NCBI GenBank assembly: GCA_036501515.1
Contig: DASYAD010000040.1
Coordinates: 26,689 to 90,688, forward strand
Source: Trebonia sp036501515
GTDB lineage: Bacteria; Actinomycetota; Actinomycetes; Streptosporangiales; Streptosporangiaceae
Direction: 5' to 3'
DNA: 64,000 nt
The notes below the pieces were generated by a model. That model saw nothing but the letters and a program-made list of their open reading frames with translations. It was not told the DNA's origin and did no database searches. Positions 43,766-52,399 of this stretch are shown here, piece by piece. The translations under genes and the position numbers were made by a program. The stretch's first letter is position 1; every line of letters starts with the position of its first letter.

Positions 43766-44899
43766 TTAGCCGCGCACTGCCTGCTCGACTACCAGACCCG
43801 CCGCGAGCAGCCGCTCCTCGCTGTCACGGGGGCCGATGAGCTGCACGTTGGCCGGAACCGGGCCGGCCATCCGGTCGCGCACCGGGAGGGGCAGCGCGAG
43901 CGAGGGGACGCCCGCCGCGTTCACCGGCGACGTCAGCGCGCGCAGTTTCCACAGCACGTGGGCCTCATCAAGCAGCGGCGGGAAGCCCAGCAGCGTGGGC
44001 GCCGCGAGCATGTCCACTTCACGCCACAAGGCGTCGAGTGTGTCCCGCCAGCCCGCGATGACCGCCTCCGCCGCGGCGACCTGAGCTTCGGTAATGGCGC
44101 TGGCGAGCTTGAGCCGTGCCCTGACATCGTTGCCGAGCTGGTCGCCCGCGACCGCCACCAGGTCCCGGCTGGCCTGCCAGGCCTGGGCGTCGAGGACGGT
44201 GACGGCGGCGGCGATGATCTGGTCAAGACGGGGAATGCCGACAGGGACGAGGTTGAATTCCGCGGTGCGCAGCGCCGCGTCGATCGCCTCGGTGATCAGC
44301 GGGTCGGCGTCGATCGCGAGCACGCCAACCGTCCGCGGCGGCTCGGCCGCCACGGTGAACCCGGGCTCGAGGAGTGCCATGCCGGTGATCACGCCGGCCA
44401 CGTCGCGGGCCATCGGTCCCACGGAGTCAAGGCCGCGGGCGAGCGGCCGCACTCCGTCGTTGGAGACCCGGCCCCAGGTGGTCTTCAGGCCGGCGATACC
44501 GCAGCAGGCGGCGGGGATGCGGATGGAGCCGCCGGTGTCGGTCCCGTAGGCGATGTCGGCCTCGCCCGCGGCGACCGCGGTCCCTGAGCCGCTGGACGAG
44601 CCGCCGGGCATCAGCCGCGGGTCGAGCGGGTTGACCGGGGTGCCGAAGGCCGAGTTGATACCGCTGACGCCGTAGGCGAGCTCGTGCAGGTTCGTCTTGC
44701 CGGCGAACCGCGCCTGGCCGGCCTGGATCGCCGCGCGCAGCCCGGCCATACAGGCGGCGTCGCGCTCGGCGGGCGGCGCGCTGTCGGCGACCGGCCTGCA
44801 GCCCGCCGTGGTCGGCATCCCGGCCACGTCGATCAGGTCTTTGACCGCGACCCGCGGCCCGCTGCCCGGCGCGGAGTCGGAGACGATCCAGGTAGACAT
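43766..44899 (-). CDS. Amidase-signature family hydrolase
   Basis: The 377-residue amide hydrolase has a Ser-cisSer-Lys triad: Lys20 in VAVKDLIDVAG, the Gly/Ser-rich loop PGGSSSGSGTAVAAG and the nucleophile region YGTDTGGSIRIPAACCG. The chain is somewhat shorter than GatA (about 480), and no gatB/gatC is nearby, so it is a general amidase rather than a tRNA amidotransferase. It sits between clpP and the G6PD-like gene, all on the minus strand but with gaps near 100 bp, so it is probably a separate unit. The substrate is unknown. Confidence 0.88.
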   Translation of the reverse strand: MSTWIVSDSAPGSGPRVAVKDLIDVAGMPTTAGCRPVADSAPPAERDAACMAGLRAAIQAGQARFAGKTNLHELAYGVSGINSAFGTPVNPLDPRLMPGGSSSGSGTAVAAGEADIAYGTDTGGSIRIPAACCGIAGLKTTWGRVSNDGVRPLARGLDSVGPMARDVAGVITGMALLEPGFTVAAEPPRTVGVLAIDADPLITEAIDAALRTAEFNLVPVGIPRLDQIIAAAVTVLDAQAWQASRDLVAVAGDQLGNDVRARLKLASAITEAQVAAAEAVIAGWRDTLDALWREVDMLAAPTLLGFPPLLDEAHVLWKLRALTSPVNAAGVPSLALPLPVRDRMAGPVPANVQLIGPRDSEERLLAAGLVVEQAVRG

Positions 44900-44990
44900 C
44901 CCGACAGACTACGTGGCGGAAAACCAGGGCAGGAAGAGCGTTTTGGTTCCTGTTACTGGCGTGCCTAATGGCACTGGAGTGGGCCGATGC

Positions 44991-46367
44991 TTACTCGGCC
45001 GGGTCGTGCCAGGCCTCGCCCGCGGGCAGCAGGAAGGACGCGTCCGGGCCCCACGAGCCGCGGGCATAGGGGACGACGGGGCCGATGTCGCCGACCGCGG
45101 GGTCGACGACCCGCCACGACGCCTCGACGGCGTCCTGCTGGGCGAACAGCCAGCGCTCCCCGTTAAGCGCGGCCCCGATGAGCCGGTCGTAGGCCCGCAT
45201 GTCGGCGCCCGGGTGCTGGATGAACGTCAGGTCCTGGACCTCGGGCGTCCAGCCCGCTCCCGGCTTCTTGCCGACCAGGGTCAGCACGGCCTGGGTCTCC
45301 GGGTAGATGCGGAACCGGAGCGCGTTGTCCGCGAGCACGTTGCCGAGTCCGAAGACGTCGTGCGGCGGCCGCTTGAAGTCGAGGAACACCTCGGTCGCGG
45401 TGACCGGCAGGCACTTGCCCGCCCGGATCACGATCGGCACGCCCTCCCAGCGCCAGGTCTCGGCGGCCAGCCGGACCGCCGCGAACGTCTCGGTCCTCGA
45501 CCCGGGCGCCACGCCGGTCACCGACTGGTAGCCCTCGTACTGCCCCTTGATCACGTCGGCCGGCGTCAGCGGCTTCAGCGCGCTGATGAGCTGCGACTTC
45601 GACGCGATCCAGGAGCCGAGCCCTGACCCGTCCGGCGGCTCGGCCAGCACGGTGGCGAGCACCTGGAGCATGTGGTTCTGTATGACGTCCTTGATCGCGC
45701 CTGTCTTGTCGTAGAAGCTGCCCCGGTCGGCCACGTCGAACGCTTCCGCCATCGTGATCTGGATGGACTGGACGTAGTTCCGGTTGAGCAGCGGCTCGAT
45801 GATCGAGTTGGCGAACCGGACGAACATCAGCGACTCGACCGGGTCCAGGCCCAGCCAGTGGTCGACCCGGTAGACGTTCTCCTCGGGGAAGTACTTGTGC
45901 ATGGTCTCGTTCAGTGCCCGCGCCGAGGGGAGGTCGTTGCCGAACGGCTTCTCCACCATGACCCGCGACTGCGCGGCCAGCCCGACGCCGGAGATCCCCT
46001 CGGCGATCCGGCCGAACAGGAACGGCGGCACTTCCAGGTAGAACAGGATCCGCTTGGCCCCGTCGCCCAGTTCGCTGGCCATCCACTGGTACGTCTGCGG
46101 GTCGCCGAGGTCGCCGTCGACGTACTTCAGCAGGCTCAGCATCTTGACCGCGGCGGGCGTTTCCGGGTCCATGTTGTTCAGCTTGAGCGATGCCACGGCG
46201 TAGTCGCGGAACTGCTCCACGCCCCAGCCGCTCTTCGCGACCCCCATCACCGGCACGTCGAGCACGCCGCGCTCGACCAGCCCCACGAGCGCGGGGAACG
46301 TCTCCAGCTTGGCCAGGTCCCCTGTCGCCCCGAAAATCACCAGCGCATCGACTTGATCGGCACTCAT
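44991..46367 (-). CDS. zwf: Glucose-6-phosphate dehydrogenase, divergent paralogue
   Basis: The 458-residue oxidoreductase has the NAD(P) motif GATGDLAKLETFPAL at the N-terminus, EKPFGND, RVDHWLGLDP at residues 168-177 and the catalytic-His segment IQNHMLQVL. Against typical Zwf, the substrate-phosphate motif DHYLGKE reads DHWLGLD, so the conserved Lys is Leu, and the N-terminal RKL after GDLA is absent. It may use a different sugar phosphate. The ATG at 46367 follows AGGA by about 8 nt; another ATG lies 9 bp upstream. No opcA, gnd or tal genes adjoin it, unlike the usual pentose-phosphate operon. Confidence 0.8.
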   Translation of the reverse strand: MSADQVDALVIFGATGDLAKLETFPALVGLVERGVLDVPVMGVAKSGWGVEQFRDYAVASLKLNNMDPETPAAVKMLSLLKYVDGDLGDPQTYQWMASELGDGAKRILFYLEVPPFLFGRIAEGISGVGLAAQSRVMVEKPFGNDLPSARALNETMHKYFPEENVYRVDHWLGLDPVESLMFVRFANSIIEPLLNRNYVQSIQITMAEAFDVADRGSFYDKTGAIKDVIQNHMLQVLATVLAEPPDGSGLGSWIASKSQLISALKPLTPADVIKGQYEGYQSVTGVAPGSRTETFAAVRLAAETWRWEGVPIVIRAGKCLPVTATEVFLDFKRPPHDVFGLGNVLADNALRFRIYPETQAVLTLVGKKPGAGWTPEVQDLTFIQHPGADMRAYDRLIGAALNGERWLFAQQDAVEASWRVVDPAVGDIGPVVPYARGSWGPDASFLLPAGEAWHDPAE

Positions 46368-46426
46368 AGTGAGCATCCTGCCAGCCGTGGAACCGCCCCA
46401 AACAGGCGGCGGGTACTTCCAGCAGG

Positions 46427-47647
46427 TTAACTTTCGGCTACGCGGCGAGATCGGCCGGCGATCAGCAGCACGCAGGGCACCGCGCCGACGCAGAGCGCGG
46501 CCAGCATGACGCCGGCCACCGTGGCCGCACCCTCGCCGCCCAGGCCTGCCAGTGGTGACAGGAAGGCGCCGAGCAGGAAAGGCAGTGCACCGACCCAGGC
46601 CGACGCGGTCCCGGCGATGGCGCCCTGGTTGGTGAGCGCGATCGCGGTCGCGTTGGGGCGCATGCTGCCGAAGAACGCGATGAAGAAGAACAGCGGCACC
46701 AGCAGGGCCCACAACGGCGGGTGGCCGGTCAGCGCGATCGCGAGGAAGGCGACGCAGCCAGCCGCCATCACCAGCAGCGAGCCGAGGACCACCCGGGCCA
46801 CCGGCACCCGCTTGACCAGGCGCGCGCCCAGCTGGGCCATGGTCACCAGGCCGATCGAGTTGATCATGAAGAACACGCTGAACAGCTGCGGCGACTTGTG
46901 GTACGCGTCCTCCACGATGAACGGCAGCGCGGAGATGTAGGTGATCAGCGCGGCGTTGCCGAGCGCGATGGCGAGCGTGTAGCCGACGTACTGCCGGTCG
47001 CGGACCAGCGACTTGGAGTCGGCGGCGAACTGGCGCAGCCGCGAGCGGTTGCGCCGCTCAGGCGGCAGCGTCTCCGGCAGGAACCAGGCGAGCAGGAACA
47101 GCAGCAGGCCGATCGCCGCGAGCACACCGAAGACGCCGCGCCAGCTGGTGAAGCGCAGGATCTGCCCGCCGATCACCGGGGCAAGCACCGGCGCCAGGCC
47201 GAAGACCAGCATCAGCGAGCCGAGCACCCGGGCCAGCTCGGTCCCCGAGTACAGGTCGCGCACGATGGCGAGCGACAGCACCACGCCGCCCGCGCCTGCC
47301 ATGCCCTGCAGGAAGCGGAAGACGATCAGCGCCCCGATGTCGGGCGCGACCGCGCAGGCGACCGACAGCACGGTGAAGGCGACCAGTCCGACCAGCAGCG
47401 GCCGCTTGCGGCCGAGGCCGTCGCTGACCGGCCCGGCGACCAGTTGCCCGACGGCGAGGCCGGCCAGGCACCCGGACAGGGTGAGCTGTACGAGCGACTG
47501 CGAGGCGTGCAGGTTCGCGGCGATCGTGGGGGTCGACGGAAGGTACATGTCCATGGAAAGCGGCCCGAACGAGGAGAGGGCGCCGAGCAGCGCTAGCATC
47601 CCGACCCGGTGCCCAGGCCGGACGGCCGGCGCGACGATAGTTTCCAT
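46427..47647 (-). CDS. Bcr/CflA-type multidrug MFS transporter
   Basis: The 406-residue transporter has 12 helices. MDMYLPSTPTIAANLHAS after helix 1 and GPVSDGLGRKRPLL in loop 2-3 are classical drug:proton antiporter signatures of the Bcr/CflA branch. Motif C-like GLAPVLAPVIGGQI lies in helix 5. It ends 60 bp before the G6PD-like start on the same strand, but the functional link is not evident. It probably exports an antibiotic or small metabolite. Confidence 0.9.
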   Translation of the reverse strand: METIVAPAVRPGHRVGMLALLGALSSFGPLSMDMYLPSTPTIAANLHASQSLVQLTLSGCLAGLAVGQLVAGPVSDGLGRKRPLLVGLVAFTVLSVACAVAPDIGALIVFRFLQGMAGAGGVVLSLAIVRDLYSGTELARVLGSLMLVFGLAPVLAPVIGGQILRFTSWRGVFGVLAAIGLLLFLLAWFLPETLPPERRNRSRLRQFAADSKSLVRDRQYVGYTLAIALGNAALITYISALPFIVEDAYHKSPQLFSVFFMINSIGLVTMAQLGARLVKRVPVARVVLGSLLVMAAGCVAFLAIALTGHPPLWALLVPLFFFIAFFGSMRPNATAIALTNQGAIAGTASAWVGALPFLLGAFLSPLAGLGGEGAATVAGVMLAALCVGAVPCVLLIAGRSRRVAES

Positions 47648-47732
47648 TGCTAAGGAATCGTATGCGGGGGCACGGTGCGTGCCGATGTGCGGGTCTCCTG
47701 TGGTCGCCGTCCCTTTGAGGAGCTATGCACAA

Positions 47733-47810
47733 ATGACCGTGCTGAACGGAGGCGGCTTACCCGGCACCGGCGCTAAATTGCCCCGGCCGCTGAAGAATGT
47801 GCCGGGCTGA
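47733..47810 (+). CDS. Possible 25-residue ORF
   Basis: An ATG 10 nt after GAGGAG opens a 25-codon frame (MTVLNGGGLPG...) within the 298-bp gap between the MFS transporter and the SGNH gene. Only the ribosome site supports it. Confidence 0.25.
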   Translation: MTVLNGGGLPGTGAKLPRPLKNVPG

Positions 47811-47924
47811 CCTCGGGGAACAGCTGACCCGAACGGGAGGGGACGCCTCCGTTATCTATTTGTGACTATTTCCGGTCTTCCGGGGGTACGCTGAACACGC
47901 TGCCGGGACCGGGGAGATTCAACG

Positions 47925-49406
47925 ATTTCAGCGCTTCTGCAACGCTTGCGAGCTCACTGGACGACGCGCGGGCCGTGGACGCGGGCACCCGCGCGGCTGG
48001 CCCGGGTGACCGCCTTCTACGTGGTCACCCTGGGCGTGGTGAGTGCGGGCGCGATCTGGCTCGCGCTGCGGGTCGCACCGCTGCAAACGGTGTCCGCGGC
48101 CGGGCAGACGGCCCAGGTTGGCGCGACCCTGCCGAACGCGAGCCTGAGCGGACCCGGTGAGCTCGACCTGTTCGGCCAGGTGATGGCGACCAAGCCGGAT
48201 TTCACCGGCCCGATCAGGCCGAAGCTGGCGCTGCAGCACATCACGATCGACCCCCAGGTGATCCAGATGCTGCGGGCCCAGGGACCGTCAAAGGTCGCGC
48301 TCACCCTCAGCCAGCAGCTGGCGGCGGGCTGGGAGCGCTACTTCCTGTGGGAGACGCTGATCGCGGCCGGGTTCGCCGTCGTGCCGCTGGTGGCGATCGC
48401 CGCGGTGCGCAGGCGTCCGAAGGTCTGGAAGCTGCTGGCCGGCGGCGTCGCCGTCGTCGTCGCGGTGAACCTGGGCGGCATCGCCCTGACCGCCTCGGGC
48501 ACCCCCCGGGTGCTGCGCAGCGTTAAGACGCTTGACGACCTGGTGGGGGTCGACCCGAGCACGGGAACGACCGCGGCGGGCGCGGCCCAGCCGGGCGTGC
48601 AGGCGGTGGTGATCGGCGACTCGACCGCCTCGGGCTGGGGCCTGCCCTGGGGGCAGGACCCGACCGCGCTTGAGCAGGCGTGCGGCCGCTCGCCCGAGTC
48701 GTACGCGGCCGACATCGCGGCGGCGAACCAGTGGAACGTGCTCAACCTCGCCTGCGGCAGCGCGACGATCGAGAACGGACTGCTCGGACCTGAGGTGCTC
48801 TACAACGGCGAGGTCGCGCCGCCCCAGCTGCCGCAGGCGGCGGCGGCCACCCGTGCCAGGCTCATCATCGTCAGCGTGGGCGCGGACGACCTGTCATGGT
48901 CGGTGATGACCCAGCTGTGCGCGGCGCAGACGGTCTGCGATGACAAGGTGTCATCGGCCTACTTCACCCAGCTGCTCAACACGTTCACCAGGAACTACTA
49001 CCAGCTGCTCAGCGACCTTGACGGGCTGCCCGCCCATCCGGCGGTCCTGGTGAACCAGTACTACTCACCGTTCGGGACCGACCTGAGCTGCCTGCAGAAG
49101 TACGGGATGGACGCCGGCAAGGTCAAGGTGCTCGAGTCCAGGCTCGGCCAGCTGAACACGGTGCTGCGGCAAGGCGCCAACCTGTTCGGGTTCGGGGTGG
49201 CCGCGCCCCGGTTCACCGGGCACGAGCTGTGCACGGCTGACCCGTGGGTGCAGGGTCCCGCCGACCCGGCGCCGCTGCACCCCAACGCGGCCGGCCAGCT
49301 GGCCATCGCCCTGGCCGATCAGCAGGCGTTCCCGCTGCTTTCGCCGTCGCCGGTGGAGCTGCCGTCACCGTCGCCGTCGGCGCCTTCCGCCCCGGCCATG
49401 GGTTAG
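47925..49406 (+). CDS. Membrane-anchored SGNH/GDSL hydrolase
   Basis: The protein of about 490 residues has three N-terminal hydrophobic helices, then an extracytoplasmic SGNH esterase domain. The nucleophile Ser is in VIGDSTASGWG, the Gly block in ACGSAT, GADDL replaces the usual GxND, and the His is in LHPNAAG near the end. A Ser/Pro-rich tail closes the chain. The start is uncertain: a GGGGAG site at 47911-47916 is 8 nt before an in-frame ATT at 47925, while the nearest standard start is TTG at 47946, 29 nt away. A plausible role is deacylation of a cell-surface glycan. A strong hairpin follows the stop. Confidence 0.8.
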   Translation: MSALLQRLRAHWTTRGPWTRAPARLARVTAFYVVTLGVVSAGAIWLALRVAPLQTVSAAGQTAQVGATLPNASLSGPGELDLFGQVMATKPDFTGPIRPKLALQHITIDPQVIQMLRAQGPSKVALTLSQQLAAGWERYFLWETLIAAGFAVVPLVAIAAVRRRPKVWKLLAGGVAVVVAVNLGGIALTASGTPRVLRSVKTLDDLVGVDPSTGTTAAGAAQPGVQAVVIGDSTASGWGLPWGQDPTALEQACGRSPESYAADIAAANQWNVLNLACGSATIENGLLGPEVLYNGEVAPPQLPQAAAATRARLIIVSVGADDLSWSVMTQLCAAQTVCDDKVSSAYFTQLLNTFTRNYYQLLSDLDGLPAHPAVLVNQYYSPFGTDLSCLQKYGMDAGKVKVLESRLGQLNTVLRQGANLFGFGVAAPRFTGHELCTADPWVQGPADPAPLHPNAAGQLAIALADQQAFPLLSPSPVELPSPSPSAPSAPAMG

Positions 49407-49428
49407 CTGTACTGACCGGGCAGCGTCA

Positions 49429-49466
49429 CTCGCAAGGGGCATTTCTCCGCGGAAATGCCCCGCGAG
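49429..49466 (+). terminator. Stem-loop after the SGNH gene
   Basis: GGGGCATTTC (49436-49445) pairs perfectly with GAAATGCCCC (49452-49461), extended by CTCGC/GCGAG outside a 2-nt bulge. No T-run follows, so it is a U-less terminator or an RNA-stabilising hairpin. Confidence 0.7.
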
Positions 49467-49512
49467 AATTCGGGGTGGCCGCATCCCGGTATCTGCCACA
49501 CTCCGTTTCATC

Positions 49513-49556
49513 AGCGCGCTATGCGGGAGCTTTCCGCTAGCGCGTTATACGGGAGC
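49513..49556 (+). promoter_or_regulatory. 18-bp direct repeat upstream of the zinc-ribbon membrane gene
   Basis: AGCGCGCTATGCGGGAGC (49513-49530) recurs as AGCGCGTTATACGGGAGC (49539-49556), two mismatches, period 26 bp. The second copy ends 20 bp before the start codon. It could be a paired regulator site. Confidence 0.5.
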
Positions 49557-49576
49557 ATTGTGGAGGAGAAGGCGCG

Positions 49577-50314
49577 ATGAACTGTTCAAACTGCCAGACG
49601 GCGAATGATCCTGGTGCGGCTTTCTGCGCTAACTGCGGCACGCGGTTCGCCCCGGTGCCGGCCGGTGCCAGTGGTTACACCACTCAGCCGGGCCCTGGCT
49701 ACGGGCCGCCAAGCGGGGAGGCGCCGGGCGGTCAGTACTCCTACCCGCAGGGTCAGTACCAGCCGGGCCAGTACCAGCCGGGCCAGCCGGGTCAGTACCA
49801 GCCGGGCCAGCCGGGTCCGTTCGGGCAGCGTATGTCCGCGCTGCCGCCGGTCAACTTCGACCTGACCCGGGTGTCCACCGTCGACAAGGTCGTCGCGGGG
49901 GCGACCCTGGTCACGATGATCTCGCTGTGGCTGCCCTGGTTCAGCGGGAAGTACTCAGCCCTCGGGGTGACAAGCACGGGGTCGGTCAGCGGTACCGGTG
50001 ACCACCACTGGCTCTGGCTCGAGTTTCTGCTCGCGCTCGTGCTGCTCGCCTACCTCGGCGCCAGGGCCGCCTGGGAGCGGCTGCCGTTCCGCATTCCCGT
50101 CGCGCACGAGACGGTGCTGATCGCCGGGACCGGGCTGCAGTTCCTGCTTATCGTGATCGGGTTCTTCGCGATGCCGTCCACTAGCGGCCTGGCGGGCTTT
50201 TCCATCAGCTGGGACTTCGGCGCCTTCCTCGCGCTTATCGCGTCGGTGGTGGCGGCGGCCCCGGTCATTTACCCGCCGGCAAAGGCTTACCTGGACGCAC
50301 GCCGCGCAGCGTGA
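49577..50314 (+). CDS. Zinc-ribbon membrane protein with PGQYQ repeat
   Basis: The 245-residue protein begins with a double CxxC zinc ribbon (CSNCQTAND then FCANCGTRF). A Gly/Pro/Gln/Tyr-rich segment of QPGQY repeats follows (about 55-80), then four hydrophobic helices from about residue 105. The cytoplasmic ribbon plus disordered linker and short membrane bundle is a common actinobacterial layout with no assigned reaction. GGAGGAGAAGG precedes the ATG. The stop overlaps the convergent MFS gene by 50 bp. The function is unknown. Confidence 0.8.
   Translation: MNCSNCQTANDPGAAFCANCGTRFAPVPAGASGYTTQPGPGYGPPSGEAPGGQYSYPQGQYQPGQYQPGQPGQYQPGQPGPFGQRMSALPPVNFDLTRVSTVDKVVAGATLVTMISLWLPWFSGKYSALGVTSTGSVSGTGDHHWLWLEFLLALVLLAYLGARAAWERLPFRIPVAHETVLIAGTGLQFLLIVIGFFAMPSTSGLAGFSISWDFGAFLALIASVVAAAPVIYPPAKAYLDARRAA
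49749..49818. repeat. In-frame Gln-Pro-Gly-Gln-Tyr repeat
   Basis: Repeats based on CAGCCGGGCCAGTAC (15 bp) with shorter variants code for the disordered linker of the zinc-ribbon membrane protein. Confidence 0.8.
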
Positions 50315-51452
50315 ACAGGGTGGCCAGGCACGCGGCCGTGAGCAGGGCATAAGGCACCAGGTCCGAGGCGGCCTGCGCCAGTGCCCCGCTCGCGGACGCG
50401 GCCACCGACTGGCCGGCCGCCCAGGTGAGGTTGGACAGGGCGAACGCGATCCCCTGGTTGAGGCCCAGGTCCTGGGCGCCGGAGGCGACGAGGGCGGAAG
50501 CCGGGGCGAAGAGCGTCCCGTAGAACGGCATCCCGGCGATGAGCACGCCGATGAGCCACGGGGCGGACGTCATCAGCGGAACCACGGCCGCGCAGGCCGC
50601 ACCGAGCAGCAGCGCCCCGGTGAGCGGGCGGGCGGCCCCGAAGCGGTCCGACAGCCGCCCCGCCTGCGGCGACAGGAATGACTCGACCAGGGCGGCGCAC
50701 AGGAACGTGACCGCGATGACCGTGCCAGACGCGCCGAGCCTGGACAGCCGCAGCGGTGCCAGCACGTCCAGCGTGCCGAAGGCGATCCCGGCCAGCGCCA
50801 TCAGCCAGCAGCCGGTCACCACCTGCCGGTCGCGCAGCGCGGGGAGCGCCGCCCGGAGCGGCTGCGGTGCCTGCGGACGCGGCGACGGCACGGTGAACGC
50901 GACCCCGATGAGGAAGACGGAGGCGACCGAGGCGGCCGAGAACGCGGCCCCGGTGCCCACCGCGTTGGCCACGGCGCCGACGGCCGGGCCGAACAGCGCG
51001 CCCACCACCGCCGCCCCGAGCGCGGTGCCGAGCAGTTCGCCCCGCCTGGCCGGCGGCGCGGCCGTCGCCAGCCAGGACAGGCCCGCGGTCCAGGTGCAGG
51101 CGCCGCCGATGCCCTGCACTACCCGGGCCGCGTCAAGCAGCCCGGGCGACGATGACCAGCCGAACGCGAGCGTCGCCAGGGCCATCAGCGTCAGCCCGAG
51201 CACCGCGACGGTCCGGTCGCCGAACCGGGCAACCAGCGCGCCGCTCGGGAGCGACCCGAGCAGCGTCCCCGCCGGGTAGGCCGCGATCAGCACCCCCGCG
51301 GCGGCCTTGGACAGCCCCGCCGCCGCCGCGTAGTGCGGCAGCAGCGGTGTCAGGGCCGAGAAGAAGACCGTGTCCACCCCGACGATGGCGCACACGAGAG
51401 CGAGCAGCCGCCGCATCGACGGCTCCAGCCTGGCCTGGTTCCGCCGCATCAT
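50265..51452 (-). CDS. MFS transporter
   Basis: The 395-residue, 12-helix exporter-like protein starts with FFSALTPLLPHYAAAAGLSKAAAGVL and has loop 2-3 SGALVARFGDRTVAVLG. The second half begins TGCWLMALAGIAFGTLDVLAPLRL with GRLSDRFGAARPLTG in loop 8-9. The sequence resembles drug-resistance or metabolite exporters without a narrow assignment. An ATG 36 nt downstream of the first one (MRRLLALV) is an alternative start. It is convergent with the zinc-ribbon gene and overlaps it by 50 bp. Confidence 0.87.
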   Translation of the reverse strand: MMRRNQARLEPSMRRLLALVCAIVGVDTVFFSALTPLLPHYAAAAGLSKAAAGVLIAAYPAGTLLGSLPSGALVARFGDRTVAVLGLTLMALATLAFGWSSSPGLLDAARVVQGIGGACTWTAGLSWLATAAPPARRGELLGTALGAAVVGALFGPAVGAVANAVGTGAAFSAASVASVFLIGVAFTVPSPRPQAPQPLRAALPALRDRQVVTGCWLMALAGIAFGTLDVLAPLRLSRLGASGTVIAVTFLCAALVESFLSPQAGRLSDRFGAARPLTGALLLGAACAAVVPLMTSAPWLIGVLIAGMPFYGTLFAPASALVASGAQDLGLNQGIAFALSNLTWAAGQSVAASASGALAQAASDLVPYALLTAACLATLFTLRGVRPGKPLPAGK

Positions 51453-51568
51453 TCACTCCATCACCGACAGGGGCAAAACGCCTAGCGTAGCTTACCGGAA
51501 TTATCGACGATGACCGATATGTTCCCGGCTGCGTACGGCTCAGCCGGATTGCGCGGCCGGATCACGGC

Positions 51569-51591
51569 GCTGAGAGCGGCGTGCTCTCAGC
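51569..51591 (-). terminator. Stem-loop at the end of the coxLSM operon
   Basis: GCTGAGAGC and GCTCTCAGC form a perfect 9-bp stem with a 5-nt loop, overlapping the coxM stop codon. There is no T-run after it on the minus strand. Confidence 0.5.
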
Positions 51592-52399
51592 CCGCCTTGC
51601 CTTCGAGGGCCCGCTTCGTGAGCACGCGGGCGAGGTGCTGCCGGTAATCCACGTCCGCGTGCATGTCGTAACCGGGCGACGTGCCCTCGGCCGCGAACTG
51701 AGCCGCTTCCTCGGCGGAGGCACCCGACTTCAGCGCCTCCTCGGTCGCCGTGGCGCGCAGCGGCGTGCCCCCCATAGAGGCAAGCGCGACCCGGCCGCCG
51801 TAGGCGGCGGCGCCGACGATCGCCCAGTCGTTGGCCCGCCTGGTGAACTTCTGGTACCCCCACGGGACGGAGCCGCCACGGGGCACGCGGACCGCCGTCA
51901 GCAGTTCGTCGGGGCCCAGGGCGGACTCGAACGGCCCGGTGAAGAAGTCGTCCGCGCGGACGACCCGCGGGCCTGACGGCCCGGTGATCTCGACCGCGCC
52001 GCCCAGGGCGAGCAGCGTCATGGGCAGGTCGGCGGACGGGTCGGAGTGCGCAAGCGAGCCGCCGATCGTGCCGCGGTGCCTGATCTGCGGGTCGCCGATC
52101 TGCGCGGCCGCGTAGGCCAGGATCGGCGCCTCGGCCTTGAGCAGGGCGGAGGACGCGAGTTCCGCGTGCCTGGTGGTGGCGCCGATGAGCACGTCGTCGC
52201 CGTCGATGCGGATGCCGGAAAGCCCGGGCACCCGGGCGATGTCGATGAGCACCGCGGGCTGCGCCAGCCGCACCTTCATCATCGGCAGCAGCGAGTGGCC
52301 GCCGGCCAGCAGCTTGGCGTCCTCGCCGTACTCGGTCAGCAGCCCGAGGGCGTGCTCAGGCGAATCGGCTACCTGGTAGTCGAATGATGCCGGGATCAT
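51587..52399 (-). CDS. coxM: FAD-binding medium subunit of a molybdenum hydroxylase (CoxM-type)
   Basis: The 270-residue flavoprotein subunit passes electrons from the iron-sulfur subunit to an external acceptor. FAD contacts are visible in LLAGGHSLLPMMK and in IRHRGTIGGSLAHSDPSADLP, the two classical CoxM/XdhB motifs. The ATG overlaps the coxS stop by 4 nt, and the gene ends the L-S-M operon. Length is slightly below the typical 280-290. The substrate of the complex is set by the large subunit. Confidence 0.92.
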   Translation of the reverse strand: MIPASFDYQVADSPEHALGLLTEYGEDAKLLAGGHSLLPMMKVRLAQPAVLIDIARVPGLSGIRIDGDDVLIGATTRHAELASSALLKAEAPILAYAAAQIGDPQIRHRGTIGGSLAHSDPSADLPMTLLALGGAVEITGPSGPRVVRADDFFTGPFESALGPDELLTAVRVPRGGSVPWGYQKFTRRANDWAIVGAAAYGGRVALASMGGTPLRATATEEALKSGASAEEAAQFAAEGTSPGYDMHADVDYRQHLARVLTKRALEGKAG

